DNA from: an uncultured Luminiphilus sp.
Lineage (GTDB): Bacteria > Pseudomonadota > Gammaproteobacteria > Pseudomonadales > Halieaceae
DNA length: 64,000 nt
Assembly (NCBI GenBank): GCA_938084055.1
Contig: CALKDK010000030.1
Location: 1-64,000, forward strand
Direction of reading: 5' to 3'
Positions 8,156 through 18,249 of the stretch are shown here, piece by piece. How positions within the stretch are numbered: position 1 is the stretch's first letter; every line of letters begins with the position of its first letter. The position numbers were made by a program, and so were the translations under genes. The notes below the pieces were generated by a model. That model saw nothing but the letters and a program-made list of their open reading frames with translations. It did no database searches and was not told the origin of the DNA.

Positions 8156-10429
8156 ATGGAGAGCAAATTTCCTGCATTCACCCGAAACATCCTGCTGTCC
8201 GCCGTGGCGGCAAGTACTTTGGGCAGCCAAGCCATCTGGGCGCAAGAAGCTAGTTTGGCGCTTGAAGAGGTGGTCGTAACCGCTCGGAAGCGCGCTGAGT
8301 CGATTCAGGATGTGCCTGTCGCCGTAACGGCGCTTTCTGGAGGACAGATTGAACGCGGCATTATCAACAGCGTTGTAGATCTCAAGAAATTGGCGCCAAA
8401 CGTTGAATTGATTGCCCAGCCCTTCGCCGGTGCGGCACTCAGTGCATCAATCCGAGGCGTGGGCTTGGATGATCTGGAGAAGACCTTTGAACCCACCGTC
8501 GGGGTGTCCATTGACGGCGTATTTCTCGCGTCTACCGCCGGAGCAAACGTTGATCTTTTCGACATCGAATCTGTCGAGGTGCTCCGTGGACCCCAGGGCA
8601 CGCTGTTTGGACGGAACACTGTGGGCGGAGTGATTAACATCAATCGCACCAAGCCGACCAAGGAATTTGGGGTCAAGCTGCAGGCCACCTTCGACGAATT
8701 CAATCGTCAGGACTTTCAGGCCATGGTCAATATCCCCCTCGGCGAACGTGGCGGCATCAAGATCGCCGGACGCAACCTGCAGAGCGACGCGTTCACGGAC
8801 AATCTGACTCGTGGGGAGAACCCGGATAACCGAGATCTCAAAAATTCCACGGTGTCCGTGCTTTACGATTTCACCGACAACTTCAGCGCCCAGTTTACCT
8901 GGGACAACTACAACGACAATTCCCGGTTGGTGGACCAGCTCAATATCACCAGTATTCCATACAATGGATTCGGGTTTTTTGGTCCCGGCTACCAGGACGT
9001 GACCTCGGGGGACCTCTCAGCGGCCACCGATTATTCCACCACGTACTCAGGCGGCAAATTCATGAGCACCATCCAGGGTAACAACTACGCCCTGACGTTG
9101 AATGGATCGGTGGGCAACCACGATATCAAGTTCATCACGTCGAGGATGGAAACCAAGGAGCGCATGGATATTTGTTCCTGGGGTGCACCAATAACACCTG
9201 AATACGCAGCGTCCAATTTCGTTCTGTTCAACTTCGGAACGGGCACGGCCGACAACCCCAATAATCTGCCCTGCTTCTTCCCGGTGCTGCGTGAACAGGA
9301 GTTTGAGCAGGCCACCTCAGAATTGCAGGTTACTTCCAACTTTGACGGCCCCGTCAACTACGTGGCGGGACTGTACTACATGACGTCTGATGCGCCCTTC
9401 ATATCCGGACCGGTCCAGATCATTGAATCACTGCAGGATCTCGAGGCGCGAGCTGCTTATGGTGAAGTCATCTGGAACATTACGGACCACTGGGGTTTGA
9501 CGGCGGGTGTTCGATATACCGAGGAGGAAAAAGATTTTTCTGTCACCGCCGGGGCCTTCCCGAACGGCCAGGATTTCTTTTTTGATGATGATGAGTTTAC
9601 CTACAGATTGGTACTCGACAGAAAGTTCGATTTTGGCATGATCTACGCCTCCTACTCCACGGGCTTCCGCTCCGGCGGCTTCAACTCTCGGGGTACAACC
9701 CCCAATACGGTAGGTCCCTACGAATCAGAAACGGTGGACAGCATCGAGCTGGGCCTGAGATCACAATTTCTCGATGATCGGGTAACGCTCAACCTGACCT
9801 ACTTTGACTCGACCTATGAAGACAAGCAGGAAGCTGTGGTCACCGCCGGTGATGGCAGCTTTATTTACAACGGACAACCCGAAAACTGTGGCGGTCCAAC
9901 CTGCACGTTCATTTTCAATGCCGGAGAAGTCGACAACAGTGGTATTGAAATAGAAGCGATGGCGCTGGTGACCGATGGTTTGACGCTGCGCGCTGCTATT
10001 GGCACCCTGGATTCCGAGTACGCCAAGTTTGACTACGCTGGGGTGGATATCTCAGATATTGCGAACGTTACCTGGGCACCAGAACTTACCGCAGCGCTGG
10101 GTGCCGAGTGGTTGCTCAATATTGGTGCTGGACAGTTGGCCCTCAATGCCAACTTCAAGTACACCGATGAGGCCTGGGGTCGCACAGACTGGACTGCCTA
10201 TGATCCAGCCACTGGTCCGAAGATGCTGGTCGATAGCTACGAAGTGCTTGATCTCTCGGCGACCTACACCCACGATCTGGGTCGCGGCATGCTGACGTTA
10301 CGGGTTTACGGCACCGATGTGCTGGAGGACGGTGGACGCATAGCGCGGCCCTTTGATGCCGGCGCATTCGCCTTCGCAGACATCGTGCCCCGCAGAACCC
10401 TTGGCGCCACGATCGGTTATGAGTTCTGA
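8156..10429 (+). CDS. TonB-dependent receptor
   Basis: Outer-membrane, TonB-driven uptake channel of about 757 residues. After a signal peptide (cleaved near IWAQEA) comes the TonB box/plug start EEVVVTARKRAESIQDVP. The plug signature LRGPQGTLFGRNTVGGVINI and a beta-barrel ending in the aromatic GATIGYEF follow, the ending being needed for barrel assembly. The second ATG was preferred because GAGGGA sits about 8 nt before it and the signal peptide then starts cleanly. The ligand is unknown. This receptor subfamily is commonly linked to hydrophobic or complex organic substrates, and the neighbouring secreted amidohydrolase fits such a role. A strong terminator follows. Confidence 0.95.
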   Translation: MESKFPAFTRNILLSAVAASTLGSQAIWAQEASLALEEVVVTARKRAESIQDVPVAVTALSGGQIERGIINSVVDLKKLAPNVELIAQPFAGAALSASIRGVGLDDLEKTFEPTVGVSIDGVFLASTAGANVDLFDIESVEVLRGPQGTLFGRNTVGGVININRTKPTKEFGVKLQATFDEFNRQDFQAMVNIPLGERGGIKIAGRNLQSDAFTDNLTRGENPDNRDLKNSTVSVLYDFTDNFSAQFTWDNYNDNSRLVDQLNITSIPYNGFGFFGPGYQDVTSGDLSAATDYSTTYSGGKFMSTIQGNNYALTLNGSVGNHDIKFITSRMETKERMDICSWGAPITPEYAASNFVLFNFGTGTADNPNNLPCFFPVLREQEFEQATSELQVTSNFDGPVNYVAGLYYMTSDAPFISGPVQIIESLQDLEARAAYGEVIWNITDHWGLTAGVRYTEEEKDFSVTAGAFPNGQDFFFDDDEFTYRLVLDRKFDFGMIYASYSTGFRSGGFNSRGTTPNTVGPYESETVDSIELGLRSQFLDDRVTLNLTYFDSTYEDKQEAVVTAGDGSFIYNGQPENCGGPTCTFIFNAGEVDNSGIEIEAMALVTDGLTLRAAIGTLDSEYAKFDYAGVDISDIANVTWAPELTAALGAEWLLNIGAGQLALNANFKYTDEAWGRTDWTAYDPATGPKMLVDSYEVLDLSATYTHDLGRGMLTLRVYGTDVLEDGGRIARPFDAGAFAFADIVPRRTLGATIGYEF

Positions 10430-10439
10430 GCCCATCGGC

Positions 10440-10470
10440 AAAAAAAGCCACCCTCGGGTGGCTTTTTTTT
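10440..10470 (+). terminator. Rho-independent terminator after TonB receptor
   Basis: GCCACC (10447-10452) and GGTGGC (10457-10462) form a stem with a CTCG tetraloop, flanked by seven As before and eight Ts after. This is a textbook terminator 11 nt past the receptor stop codon. The A tract makes it potentially bidirectional. Confidence 0.95.
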
Positions 10471-10719
10471 GCCATTGAGAACACAGGAACCCCGCTGGGC
10501 GCGCCCATGACCCCATTCGGTCTTGTCCCGGCAGCACTGATTGAATGAAGCCGTTACGGACGCCCCTGCAAGTGGTCGGGCCGACTTACCACCTTGCGCT
10601 GGGCTGGTCACCCGCACGCTGGCGCTGTGACCAAAAACGTGACTAATGCGCTCTAAAAAGCTGCCCTGTCCTGCACTCTCCTGCGTAACACGGTAAACGA
10701 CAGGGAAAAGGTATGCCTC

Positions 10720-11928
10720 ATGAGTGAGCACAAGTTTGACGTGGTTTTGTACGGAGCATCGGGTTTTACCGGGCAGCTGGTGGCGGAGTACCTTGCTGAG
10801 CATTACCCCGACCTGGAGTGGGCGATTGCCGGTCGCAATCGAACCAAACTCGAAACCCTGCGCACGGCGCTTGGCCAGCCGGGGCTTCCGATCCTGGTCG
10901 CGGACAGCGACGATGAGGGCGCCCTGACTGATCTGGCACAGCAGGCCCGGGTTGTCATCACCACCGTGGGCCCCTACGCTCGACACGGCTCCCTTTTGCT
11001 CGAGACCTGCGCCCGCGAAGGTACCCATTACTGTGATTTGACCGGCGAGGCGCAGTGGATGGCCGAAGTCTTCGAGCGGATCGATCCGATTGCCAAGGCG
11101 AGTGGCGCGCGCCTTGTGCACTGCTGTGGTTTCGACTCGATACCCTCAGACCTGTCGGTCTATGTGGTTCAGAAGGCGTTCAGGGACCGGTTTGGCTACT
11201 ACGCCCCCTCGGTCTCCGGACGTATGGGTCCGTATTCCGGCGGCGTGAGCGGCGGCACGGTGGCCAGTATGATGCTGGTCACCGAACAGATATCAAAGGA
11301 CCCCAGCATTCGGGAGCGATTGATGAACCCCTATTCCCTGTATCCGCCCGGGCTGGACGCCGGTCAGGACAGGGGCGACCAAATGGGCGCCGCCTGGGAC
11401 CCAGCTTTCAATTCGTGGACGGGTCCTTTTGTCATGGCGGGTATCAATACCAAAGTTGTGCGCCGCTCCAATGCCCTGGCGGGCCTTCCCTACGGTGCCG
11501 ATTTCCGCTACGACGAGTCACAACTGGCCAAGGGTCGCTTTTCGGCGCTCTTCGCTGCGCTGGCGACAGGAGGCTTCATGGCAAGTGCCTTCTTCGCGCC
11601 GACACGATCAATTCTGAAAAAGTTTTTACCCGACCCGGGTGAAGGCCCCGATGCGGCGACCCGCGAGAACGGTCATTTTGAGTTTTGGGCGCGCGCATCG
11701 GGCGGCACCGATAGTCAGGATTGCCTCTACGTGAAAGCCACCGGTAAACGCGATCCGGGATATGGTGCCACCTCACGCATGCTGGCCCAGGCCGGGTTGA
11801 GCCTCGCTCAGGATAATCTGGAGGTGGGCGGCGGTATCTGGACGCCTGCCAGTGCTTTCGGTGAAGCGCTGGTCGAGCGGCTTGCACAGGTCGATGTTCA
11901 CTTTGAGGTTATGGACGAGCGGACCTGA
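10720..11928 (+). CDS. Saccharopine dehydrogenase-like / trans-acting enoyl reductase family protein
   Basis: NAD(P)-dependent reductase of the saccharopine-dehydrogenase fold, 402 residues. The Rossmann motif VVLYGASGFTGQLVAEYL lies at about residues 8-25, followed by AIAGRNRTKL. The middle contains THYCDLTGE and HCCGFDSIPSDLSVY, typical of the trans-acting enoyl reductase branch known from mycobacterial lipid synthesis. In proteobacteria this family is mostly of unknown role; lipid or polyketide reduction is only a guess. It stands alone, with a terminator upstream and a convergent aminotransferase downstream. Confidence 0.8.
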   Translation: MSEHKFDVVLYGASGFTGQLVAEYLAEHYPDLEWAIAGRNRTKLETLRTALGQPGLPILVADSDDEGALTDLAQQARVVITTVGPYARHGSLLLETCAREGTHYCDLTGEAQWMAEVFERIDPIAKASGARLVHCCGFDSIPSDLSVYVVQKAFRDRFGYYAPSVSGRMGPYSGGVSGGTVASMMLVTEQISKDPSIRERLMNPYSLYPPGLDAGQDRGDQMGAAWDPAFNSWTGPFVMAGINTKVVRRSNALAGLPYGADFRYDESQLAKGRFSALFAALATGGFMASAFFAPTRSILKKFLPDPGEGPDAATRENGHFEFWARASGGTDSQDCLYVKATGKRDPGYGATSRMLAQAGLSLAQDNLEVGGGIWTPASAFGEALVERLAQVDVHFEVMDERT

Positions 11929-11957
11929 GGGGCCATTGCCTGATTGGGCAAGGTGGA

Positions 11958-13364
11958 CTAGAAGCCCGCCACCCCCGTGGGGTAAGAGGCACCGTCGCCC
12001 TCAATGGCGGTGCCGCTGGCCACCCGTCGGATCGCCTCTTCCATGATGCCAAGCCCCTCTCGCAGAGTATCTTCACTCATATTCAGGGCGGGATAGAGGC
12101 GAATGGTGTCCTCGTGGTCGGATATTGCCCAGACCCCGCGTTCCAGCATTTCGCCGCGGACCGCCCGGGCGGCCCACCAGTTCTCCGCCTCTTGGTGAAG
12201 TTGGTTGTTGGCGTGAAAGCTGACACCCATAAGTAGACCGGTACCCCGTACCTGCCTGACGATTTCATAGTGTTCCCACTTGGCCATAATGTCCCGCGCA
12301 ACCCGCCCGAGGTGGTCTGCGTGGGCGACAATGCCATCCCGTTCGTAAATCTCAAGCGTTTTGATCGCCGCAGCGCAGCCCGCAGGCGACCCCGCGAAAG
12401 TGGAGCCGGAATTGAACCGGGCGTTATTCCCAAGGATGTCGTCCCGAGCGGAAATGCCGGCGAGTGGCGCAATGCCCCCCGATAGATTTTTGCCATAAAT
12501 GAGAATATCGGGGGTCACATCGTAGTGGTCGATGCCCCACATGCGGCCAGTGCGGCCGACGCCGGTAAGCACTTCATCGCTGATCATCAGCCAATCGTGG
12601 CGGTCGCAGATATGGCGTATGCCTTTTACAAAACGTTCGGAGGGGATCCAGTTACCGCCTTCCGCGAGACCTGGCTCTATGAGTACTGCGGCGATGTTAT
12701 CCGCGCTGGCGACCGTTTGCGGGATCTCGCTTTCCAGATACCAAAGACAAAAGTCCACGTACTGCTCGGGGGTCATCCCGGCCGGTATCTGATCGCTGAA
12801 AGGGTAGGGGGCGCGAATGACGCCACCACCCCAGCCCTCGAGATACTGGCTCGACTCACCGCTTACGCCGCTGAGGATCTTCCCCGCCAGGGAGTTGCCA
12901 TGGTAGGAGGCGCCGAAGGTTACAACATAACGTCGTCGGGTATGGGTCAGGGCCAAATGGACGGCGGCTTCGGCTGCTTCGGTGCCCGACACCTCGTAGT
13001 TGGTTCGTGGTAATGCCTGCCCCGGCATGATCCCGGCCAGGCGTTCTGCCAGGTCGTAGCGAAGGGGGTGATCGAAGTGAAAGCCGTAGCGCCGGTTTGC
13101 GGCTTCCACCACGTCCAATATTTCGGGATGGCAATTGCCCAGTGGATTGGTGGCCCAGCCATTCTGAAAATCGATGTAGCGTCTTCCGTCCAAATCCCAG
13201 ACGTAGTCACCGACGGCCTTGTCGATGACGATCTGCCGCACGCTGCGAAAGCCCCGGGATCCCGCTTTCTGCAGCTCCTGTTCAAAGCGCAGTCCATTTT
13301 TGAACAGCGGAATACCACGTACCAGCTCCGCCTTGGTTTTGGGTCCGGGAAATTGCTCCGACAA
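11958..13364 (-). CDS. Class III aminotransferase (glutamate-1-semialdehyde-aminomutase-like)
   Basis: PLP enzyme of 468 residues. The PLP lysine is K292 in YGKNLSGG and the cofactor aspartate is D263 in ISDEVLTGVGRTGR. SGTEAAEAAVHLA near 126-138 is the phosphate-binding turn. It resembles aminotransferases and aminomutases of the HemL-like branch, but its position 29 nt downstream of an Asp/Glu racemase points to amino-acid (possibly D- or beta-amino-acid) metabolism rather than heme synthesis. It probably shares a transcript with the racemase gene. The exact amino donor and acceptor cannot be read from sequence. Confidence 0.85.
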   Translation of the reverse strand: MSEQFPGPKTKAELVRGIPLFKNGLRFEQELQKAGSRGFRSVRQIVIDKAVGDYVWDLDGRRYIDFQNGWATNPLGNCHPEILDVVEAANRRYGFHFDHPLRYDLAERLAGIMPGQALPRTNYEVSGTEAAEAAVHLALTHTRRRYVVTFGASYHGNSLAGKILSGVSGESSQYLEGWGGGVIRAPYPFSDQIPAGMTPEQYVDFCLWYLESEIPQTVASADNIAAVLIEPGLAEGGNWIPSERFVKGIRHICDRHDWLMISDEVLTGVGRTGRMWGIDHYDVTPDILIYGKNLSGGIAPLAGISARDDILGNNARFNSGSTFAGSPAGCAAAIKTLEIYERDGIVAHADHLGRVARDIMAKWEHYEIVRQVRGTGLLMGVSFHANNQLHQEAENWWAARAVRGEMLERGVWAISDHEDTIRLYPALNMSEDTLREGLGIMEEAIRRVASGTAIEGDGASYPTGVAGF

Positions 13365-13393
13365 CTGACACCGCCCTACAGTTTTTAGTTCTG

Positions 13394-14194
13394 CTAACGG
13401 AGGTTAAACCCGCCCGGTGCGCTTATCCAGCCCCCTTCGACTCCAGGCAAGGCCGTGTTTCCCTCGCGGGGCTCATCACCCCGTGCCCGGGCGACAATTT
13501 CCTTGGCCAGCAGATCCGTGCTGTCAAACACTGGGACGGGCAGTTGTGCGAGTGTGTCAGCCAGAAGCGATAACTCGGTGCAGGCGACCATCAGGCATTC
13601 CGCGCCTTGCGCGATCAGACTGTGGGCACAGTCGAGCAACTCGGCAGTGTTTGCCCCGGCCCGCTTACCCTTGATCATCATAATCAGTTGCATCAATCGC
13701 GCTTGACTTGACGCTTCCGGAAATACCAGGGTTTTGCCAAGGCCCGAAAACGCGCTGTCGTAAAGGGATGTTATTTGCACTGCCGTGGATGCCAGCAGGC
13801 CGACACGATGCGCATCTGGCGTTGCGTCGTGGACCCTGAGTGCCGCGTTGTCCAGCATATTGACAACAGGAACGGCGGTCGCGGCTGCGATCTCCCCAAT
13901 GTAATGGTGAGCCGTATTGCAGGGTATGGCGAGAAAATCGGCGCCTTGCTGCACCAATCCCTGTGCCATTGCAATAAGCGCAGGGGCAGGGCTGGGCCCG
14001 GATCCCTCAATAATGGCTTTAATCCGGGAGGGCACTGAGGGGTCACAGTCGATCACCATGCGAATGTGGTCTTCATCGTGCCGGGCTGGTGTCAGGTCGA
14101 TCACCCGTTGCAGCAGATCCACGGTGGCTTCGGGGCCCATGCCACCTAAAATGCCCGCGCTCAGTTTGGCCGGCTTGATCTCAGCAGCCATCAT
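13394..14194 (-). CDS. Aspartate/glutamate racemase family protein
   Basis: Cofactor-independent racemase family, 266 residues. Both catalytic cysteines are present: C92 in AIPCNTAHH and C205 in MVACTELSLL. The substrate-binding DCDPSVPSR segment (about 49-57) is also present. The family interconverts L- and D-aspartate or glutamate, although some members act on other substrates. Two ATGs are adjacent (14194 and 14191); the second gives better spacing from AGGAG. It lies between a D-cysteine desulfhydrase and an aminotransferase on the same strand, suggesting a D-amino-acid module. Confidence 0.9.
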   Translation of the reverse strand: MMAAEIKPAKLSAGILGGMGPEATVDLLQRVIDLTPARHDEDHIRMVIDCDPSVPSRIKAIIEGSGPSPAPALIAMAQGLVQQGADFLAIPCNTAHHYIGEIAAATAVPVVNMLDNAALRVHDATPDAHRVGLLASTAVQITSLYDSAFSGLGKTLVFPEASSQARLMQLIMMIKGKRAGANTAELLDCAHSLIAQGAECLMVACTELSLLADTLAQLPVPVFDSTDLLAKEIVARARGDEPREGNTALPGVEGGWISAPGGFNLR

Positions 14195-14331
14195 CGTCTC
14201 CTGATGGGAAGGCTTTATCCATTATTGCCTTGATGAGCACGGCGACTACGAAGGCCCAGTCCGGCTTATCGAAGGCTGGGGAAATCACAGGATCCACCTG
14301 CTTCTCTGGCTACTGTCCAATTCCGCCTCCG

Positions 14332-15360
14332 TCATGCTTGTGGTGCTTCGGTGGGGTAGGCATCAAATCCAAAGGCCTGTCGATAACCAAACAGTGCCTG
14401 CGCACCACCGGTGTGGACAAACACGATATTCATGGCCCTATCAAAATCCCCTCGGCGGATGCCGTCGATGAGCCCGGCGGCACCCTTGCCAGAATACACG
14501 GGATCCAGCAGCAGCCCCTCATAACGCGCAAACAGCGATATGGCTTCGAGCGTGTCCTCCCCGGGTATACCGTACCCTTCTCCGACATAATCGCAGTTAG
14601 CGACCACCTGGTCCTCGTCCACAGCGTCAGGGCAGCCCATTAGGTTCGCTGTCGCACAGGCAAGCTTGTAAACATTGGCCTCCTGTTGCGCGCGCGGTGC
14701 CCGAACACCGTAGCCCAATACGGGCACATGAGACCGGGTGGTGGCAAATCCTGCGACCAGGCCGGCCTGGGTTCCCGCGCTACCGGTGGCGTGCGTTACC
14801 AGATCAATCTTCAGACCGCTGCTATTGGCCTGGTAAAGCAGTTCCAGTGCGCAATGTGCATACCCAAGGGCGCCGATGGGATTCGAGCCTCCGCCCGGGA
14901 TGATGTAGGGTTTGGCACCGCTGTTTTCCAGCATGGCGGCAAGATCGGTAAGGGCGGCGTTCATGTCGGTACCGCCGGGCACCTGACGCAATGATGCCCC
15001 CATCATCTGATCGAGCAAGACGTTGCCGTTATAGTTGTAGTCGGGGTCGTGACTACCCGTACGATCCTCCAGCAAGATCTCGCAGGCGAGGCCCAGTTTG
15101 GTCGCTATCGCGGCACTTTGGCGCACGTGATTTGACTGTGTGGCGCCCTGTGTGACGATAGTGTCCGCACCCTGCGCCAGCGCGTCTGCCAGTAAAAACT
15201 CGAGCTTGCGCGTCTTGTTGCCGCCCCCTGCCAGGCCCGTGCAGTCATCGCGTTTCACCCAGAGCTGGGGGCCGCCCAGGGCTTTGGACAGGCTTTCCAT
15301 GGGCTCCAGTGGGGTGGGTAAGTGGGCAAAGTGAAGTCTGGGGAAACGTGACAGCAGCAT
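14332..15360 (-). CDS. dcyD: D-cysteine desulfhydrase / ACC-deaminase family PLP enzyme
   Basis: Fold-type II PLP enzyme, 342 residues, that typically cleaves D-cysteine to pyruvate, ammonia and sulfide. The PLP lysine is K49 in [11 protein letters not shown], followed by [15 protein letters not shown], both characteristic of the DcyD/ACC deaminase group. Some homologues work on L-cysteate, D-serine or 1-aminocyclopropane-1-carboxylate, so the symbol is provisional. The gap of 137 nt to the racemase gene leaves room for a separate promoter. Confidence 0.85.
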   Translation of the reverse strand: MLLSRFPRLHFAHLPTPLEPMESLSKALGGPQLWVKRDDCTGLAGGGNKTRKLEFLLADALAQGADTIVTQGATQSNHVRQSAAIATKLGLACEILLEDRTGSHDPDYNYNGNVLLDQMMGASLRQVPGGTDMNAALTDLAAMLENSGAKPYIIPGGGSNPIGALGYAHCALELLYQANSSGLKIDLVTHATGSAGTQAGLVAGFATTRSHVPVLGYGVRAPRAQQEANVYKLACATANLMGCPDAVDEDQVVANCDYVGEGYGIPGEDTLEAISLFARYEGLLLDPVYSGKGAAGLIDGIRRGDFDRAMNIVFVHTGGAQALFGYRQAFGFDAYPTEAPQA

Positions 15361-15652
15361 GGGTTGGAACCTTTGTTTGGCTGAGGACCAAGGACCAGCT
15401 TAAACCCAGCCGCGGTAACAACCCAAGCACCGCAAAGCCAGGCTCCGCAGGCAGACCCTTTGCGGCGTGTGCATTTGCAGTCTTGACGCCCATGCCCTGC
15501 AGGAGCGCGAGGCTTTTTCTCTGTGGTATCGATAGGCAGGGAGGGCAAGTTAAAGTCTTGTGGCCCCGTTCCCCGGCTGTGAAACATACGCCGGGCTGTG
15601 TGTCCGTTTCGAGCTGACTCGCCGTAGCGGAGACTGCGCCGGGGCTCTGGGT

Positions 15653-15868
15653 TCAGTCAGGTAATTGAAAGATATCTTCGACCGAGCAGTTGAGGGTCCT
15701 CGCGATTTTCAGTGCCAGGACCGCCGAGGGGATGTACACGCCATTTTCGATGGCATTGATACTTTTCCTTGATACTCCCGCGCATTCGGAGAGGTCCTGT
15801 TGCGTGAGTTTCGTCGCCTTCCTGATTCCCTCCAGGTGATTGAGTAGTTTCTCGTGGTGCCTACCCAT
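15653..15868 (-). CDS. XRE-family small transcriptional regulator
   Basis: A 71-residue protein that is essentially one Cro/CI helix-turn-helix: RKATKLTQQDLSECAGVSRKSINAIENGVYIPS, then a short tail ending in FQLPD. It resembles the compact YozG/Xre regulators that sit beside small membrane-protein genes. It starts 2 nt after the stop of the upstream membrane-protein gene on the same strand, so the two form an operon. Its target is probably that operon itself (inference). Confidence 0.9.
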   Translation of the reverse strand: MGRHHEKLLNHLEGIRKATKLTQQDLSECAGVSRKSINAIENGVYIPSAVLALKIARTLNCSVEDIFQLPD

Positions 15869-15870
15869 GT

Positions 15871-16260
15871 TTATCCTTCTTCAAACTTCTCGACGGCTTT
15901 ACTGAGGTGAATGCTGTCATTGGGAAACAGGTACCCGGCGATGAGGGTGCCAATGCCGATAGCTGCTACGAGTAGCCCAACACCTTTGAAAATGAAGCCG
16001 AGAAACGTGGTGCCCATGAGGAACAGGCCAATGCCCACAAACAGCGTAATCACGCCACCACGTCGGTAGTCGATGGGCTCTTTTGGCCGCTCATCGAGTA
16101 GGCTCATCAGTTCATCCAATCGTTTTGGATCACCGAGGCTTTTGGAGATTTCAATAATGGTTTCCCGCTTGTGCTTGGCGTCATGGTAAAGCCAGAAAAA
16201 CACCCCGAGAGGGATGACGATTCCAGTGAGAATCGCAAACAACTTGATGACGTCTTCCAT
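15871..16260 (-). CDS. Small membrane protein (DUF6249-like)
   Basis: A 129-residue protein with an N-terminal membrane segment (about 4-25), a charged central part (about 27-65) and a hydrophobic pair of helices (about 69-110) before a short polar tail. This layout resembles the DUF6249 family of unknown function. It is the first gene of a two-gene unit with the XRE regulator. A GGGAGGG ribosome site lies 12 nt upstream of the ATG. Confidence 0.7.
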   Translation of the reverse strand: MEDVIKLFAILTGIVIPLGVFFWLYHDAKHKRETIIEISKSLGDPKRLDELMSLLDERPKEPIDYRRGGVITLFVGIGLFLMGTTFLGFIFKGVGLLVAAIGIGTLIAGYLFPNDSIHLSKAVEKFEEG

Positions 16261-16449
16261 AATGAGTCTCTAAGCCCTCCCGTAAAATGTAACGTAAACT
16301 TATCACATCGGAAGGAGAAGTAAAGGTTACATAAAATACCGCAATGCCCGGGAGGAACAGGCTTGTAGAGCACGGCACGGGTGACCGCCCGGCTGCCCGG
16401 TGCCGGTGTAGGTCAAATGGGGGCTCAAGCCCGTTCGCGGGCTGTCCGG

Positions 16450-17166
16450 TCAGGTATTGCCAGCTGGGGGTGCCAATCCGACCCGGTTCCGGCCATAGCT
16501 GAAAGACACTATTCGGCTGAGTTCGGACAGGCTCCTGCCGCTCTGGGAGCGCAGGTCATTGAAGAAGCCCTGTGCGGCACGGAGCGCGCGTTGGCTCGTG
16601 ATGCCTGAGTCAACAATGCCGTGGTGCCGCAGGAATCCTTCCACATCGGCGGTGAGGAGAAACGTATCAACTCCGAGGGTGCGCAGGGCATAGGGACCCG
16701 TGTTGCCCCCCAGCCGGCTACCTTCCTTTTTCAGGTACAGCCACAAGCCAATGATATCGTCTGTCGGCCAGCTGGCTATAAATGCGCCAAATGACTGGTC
16801 CCTGCGCCGCTCGGTTTCGGCAATCATCGCAGCGTTTTCGCGGATGGTCTGCACTTTACCGTGATTGCGGATAATGGCGGGGTCGGCGGCTTTTCGGTCG
16901 AGCATGTCGTCAGGCATCATCAACAGCCGCTTGATATCGAAGTCCCAGAAAACTGTTTCGAAATCAGGCCACTTTTTGTCGACAACGCGCCAGACAAAGC
17001 CGGACTGGAAGATCTTGCGGGTGAACTCGGCGAGGTAACGATCTGAGCCCAATGTTTTCAGTTTTTTCGGGCTGGCTACACCGGGGAGCATGGCCTCGAC
17101 GGCCGCTTCGCCCCCTTTGCGCTCGCAGGCCTGATCGTAAACTGTGCTGTAGTCGGGATGGCTCAT
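16450..17166 (-). CDS. DNA-3-methyladenine glycosylase I-like protein (Tag family)
   Basis: Helix-hairpin-helix base-excision glycosylase family that removes alkylated adenine from DNA. The sequence contains the family segments FTRKIFQSGFVWRVVDKKWP and FDIKRLLMMPDDML, and a C-terminal LGVDTFLLTADVEGFLRHHG stretch matching the HhH/lesion region. It is longer than classic Tag and lacks an obvious CxxxC/HxxH zinc set, so it belongs to the divergent Tag-like branch and its activity is unproven. The ATG at 17166 was chosen over an in-frame GTG at 17193 because the longer form adds nine unconserved residues without a ribosome site. Confidence 0.75.
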   Translation of the reverse strand: MSHPDYSTVYDQACERKGGEAAVEAMLPGVASPKKLKTLGSDRYLAEFTRKIFQSGFVWRVVDKKWPDFETVFWDFDIKRLLMMPDDMLDRKAADPAIIRNHGKVQTIRENAAMIAETERRRDQSFGAFIASWPTDDIIGLWLYLKKEGSRLGGNTGPYALRTLGVDTFLLTADVEGFLRHHGIVDSGITSQRALRAAQGFFNDLRSQSGRSLSELSRIVSFSYGRNRVGLAPPAGNT

Positions 17167-17330
17167 GGAGCTGATTGTACTGCGAACCGGCACGGGTAGG
17201 GGTGGGGTGGAACCCCATGCTTGGTAGCGGTGCCCGGCGTCAGCACTGCATGCTGTGGCCTTGTTCTGGACAGGGCGGCCCGGGCCTGAAAAACAGCACG
17301 CATGCGCGCGGTCTCCGTTAAACTACGCCC

Positions 17331-18173
17331 ATGGACCTGATGATGATGGCATTACCCCTCTTTGCGCTGCTGATGCTGGCTGAGGCCACCCTGACCAGCC
17401 TGCGCGGTCGGAATGTATATGCGCTCAAGGACTTCGGTGGCTCAATGTCGCAGTTGGGGATTAACATCGGTGTGCGGCTGGCCATCGGCGGCGCCCTGAT
17501 AGGCCTGCACGTTTTTCTCTATCAGTTTCGAATTTTTGAGGTGCCCGCGGGCCCCTGGGGCTGGTTGCTGACGTTCATCGTCATCGACTTTGTTTTCTAC
17601 TGGTATCACCGGGCCTCGCACCGGGTGCGCTTTTTTTGGTGTGCCCACGTGGTCCACCATTCGAGTAAACACATGAACCTGGGCACCGCACTGCGCCAAT
17701 CGCCCACCGGGCCGTTCACCAAGGCGCTTTTCTACTGGCCACTACCCCTGCTGGGCTTCGACCCCTTCGTGATTGCCAGTGCCGGGGCGCTGGCGACCCT
17801 CTACGGGTTCTGGACCCATACCGAGGTTGTGACGAAACTCTGGGCACCCCTGGAGTGGCTGTTTGTTACACCTTCCCACCACCGGTCTCACCACGGCTCA
17901 AACCCGGAATACGTGGATAAAAATTATGGGAATTTCCTCATTATCTGGGACCGGCTGTTTGGCACCTTTGAGCCGGAACGTGCGCCGGTACGTTACGGGC
18001 TCATCAGTAATATTCATACTTACAACCCATTGAAAATCGCCTTTGCCGAGTGGGCCAGACTATTGCGTGACTCCTGGCATGCGCACTCCGTCAATAATCT
18101 CTGGAAGCTCTGGCTGATGCCGCCCCGGGCCCAGCCAGAGACACTTGTCCAGCCTGAGTCCAACCCCAACTGA
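17331..18173 (+). CDS. Sterol desaturase / fatty acid hydroxylase family membrane protein
   Basis: Di-iron integral membrane oxygenase of 280 residues. The histidine boxes are HRASH (93-97), HVVHH (106-110) and a distal HHRSHHG near residue 185. Hydrophobic helices lie at about 5-20, 42-64 and 76-92. This family hydroxylates or desaturates lipids, sterols or carotenoids at the inner membrane. No partner gene indicates the substrate. No ribosome site is evident before the first ATG. Confidence 0.9.
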   Translation: MDLMMMALPLFALLMLAEATLTSLRGRNVYALKDFGGSMSQLGINIGVRLAIGGALIGLHVFLYQFRIFEVPAGPWGWLLTFIVIDFVFYWYHRASHRVRFFWCAHVVHHSSKHMNLGTALRQSPTGPFTKALFYWPLPLLGFDPFVIASAGALATLYGFWTHTEVVTKLWAPLEWLFVTPSHHRSHHGSNPEYVDKNYGNFLIIWDRLFGTFEPERAPVRYGLISNIHTYNPLKIAFAEWARLLRDSWHAHSVNNLWKLWLMPPRAQPETLVQPESNPN

Positions 18174-18249
18174 ATCACCCCATAGGCTGGCCACGGCCGC
18201 TGTCCCTTGTGCAGGCGCAGCACTGGCCTGATACCTGAAGGTGCTGAGC

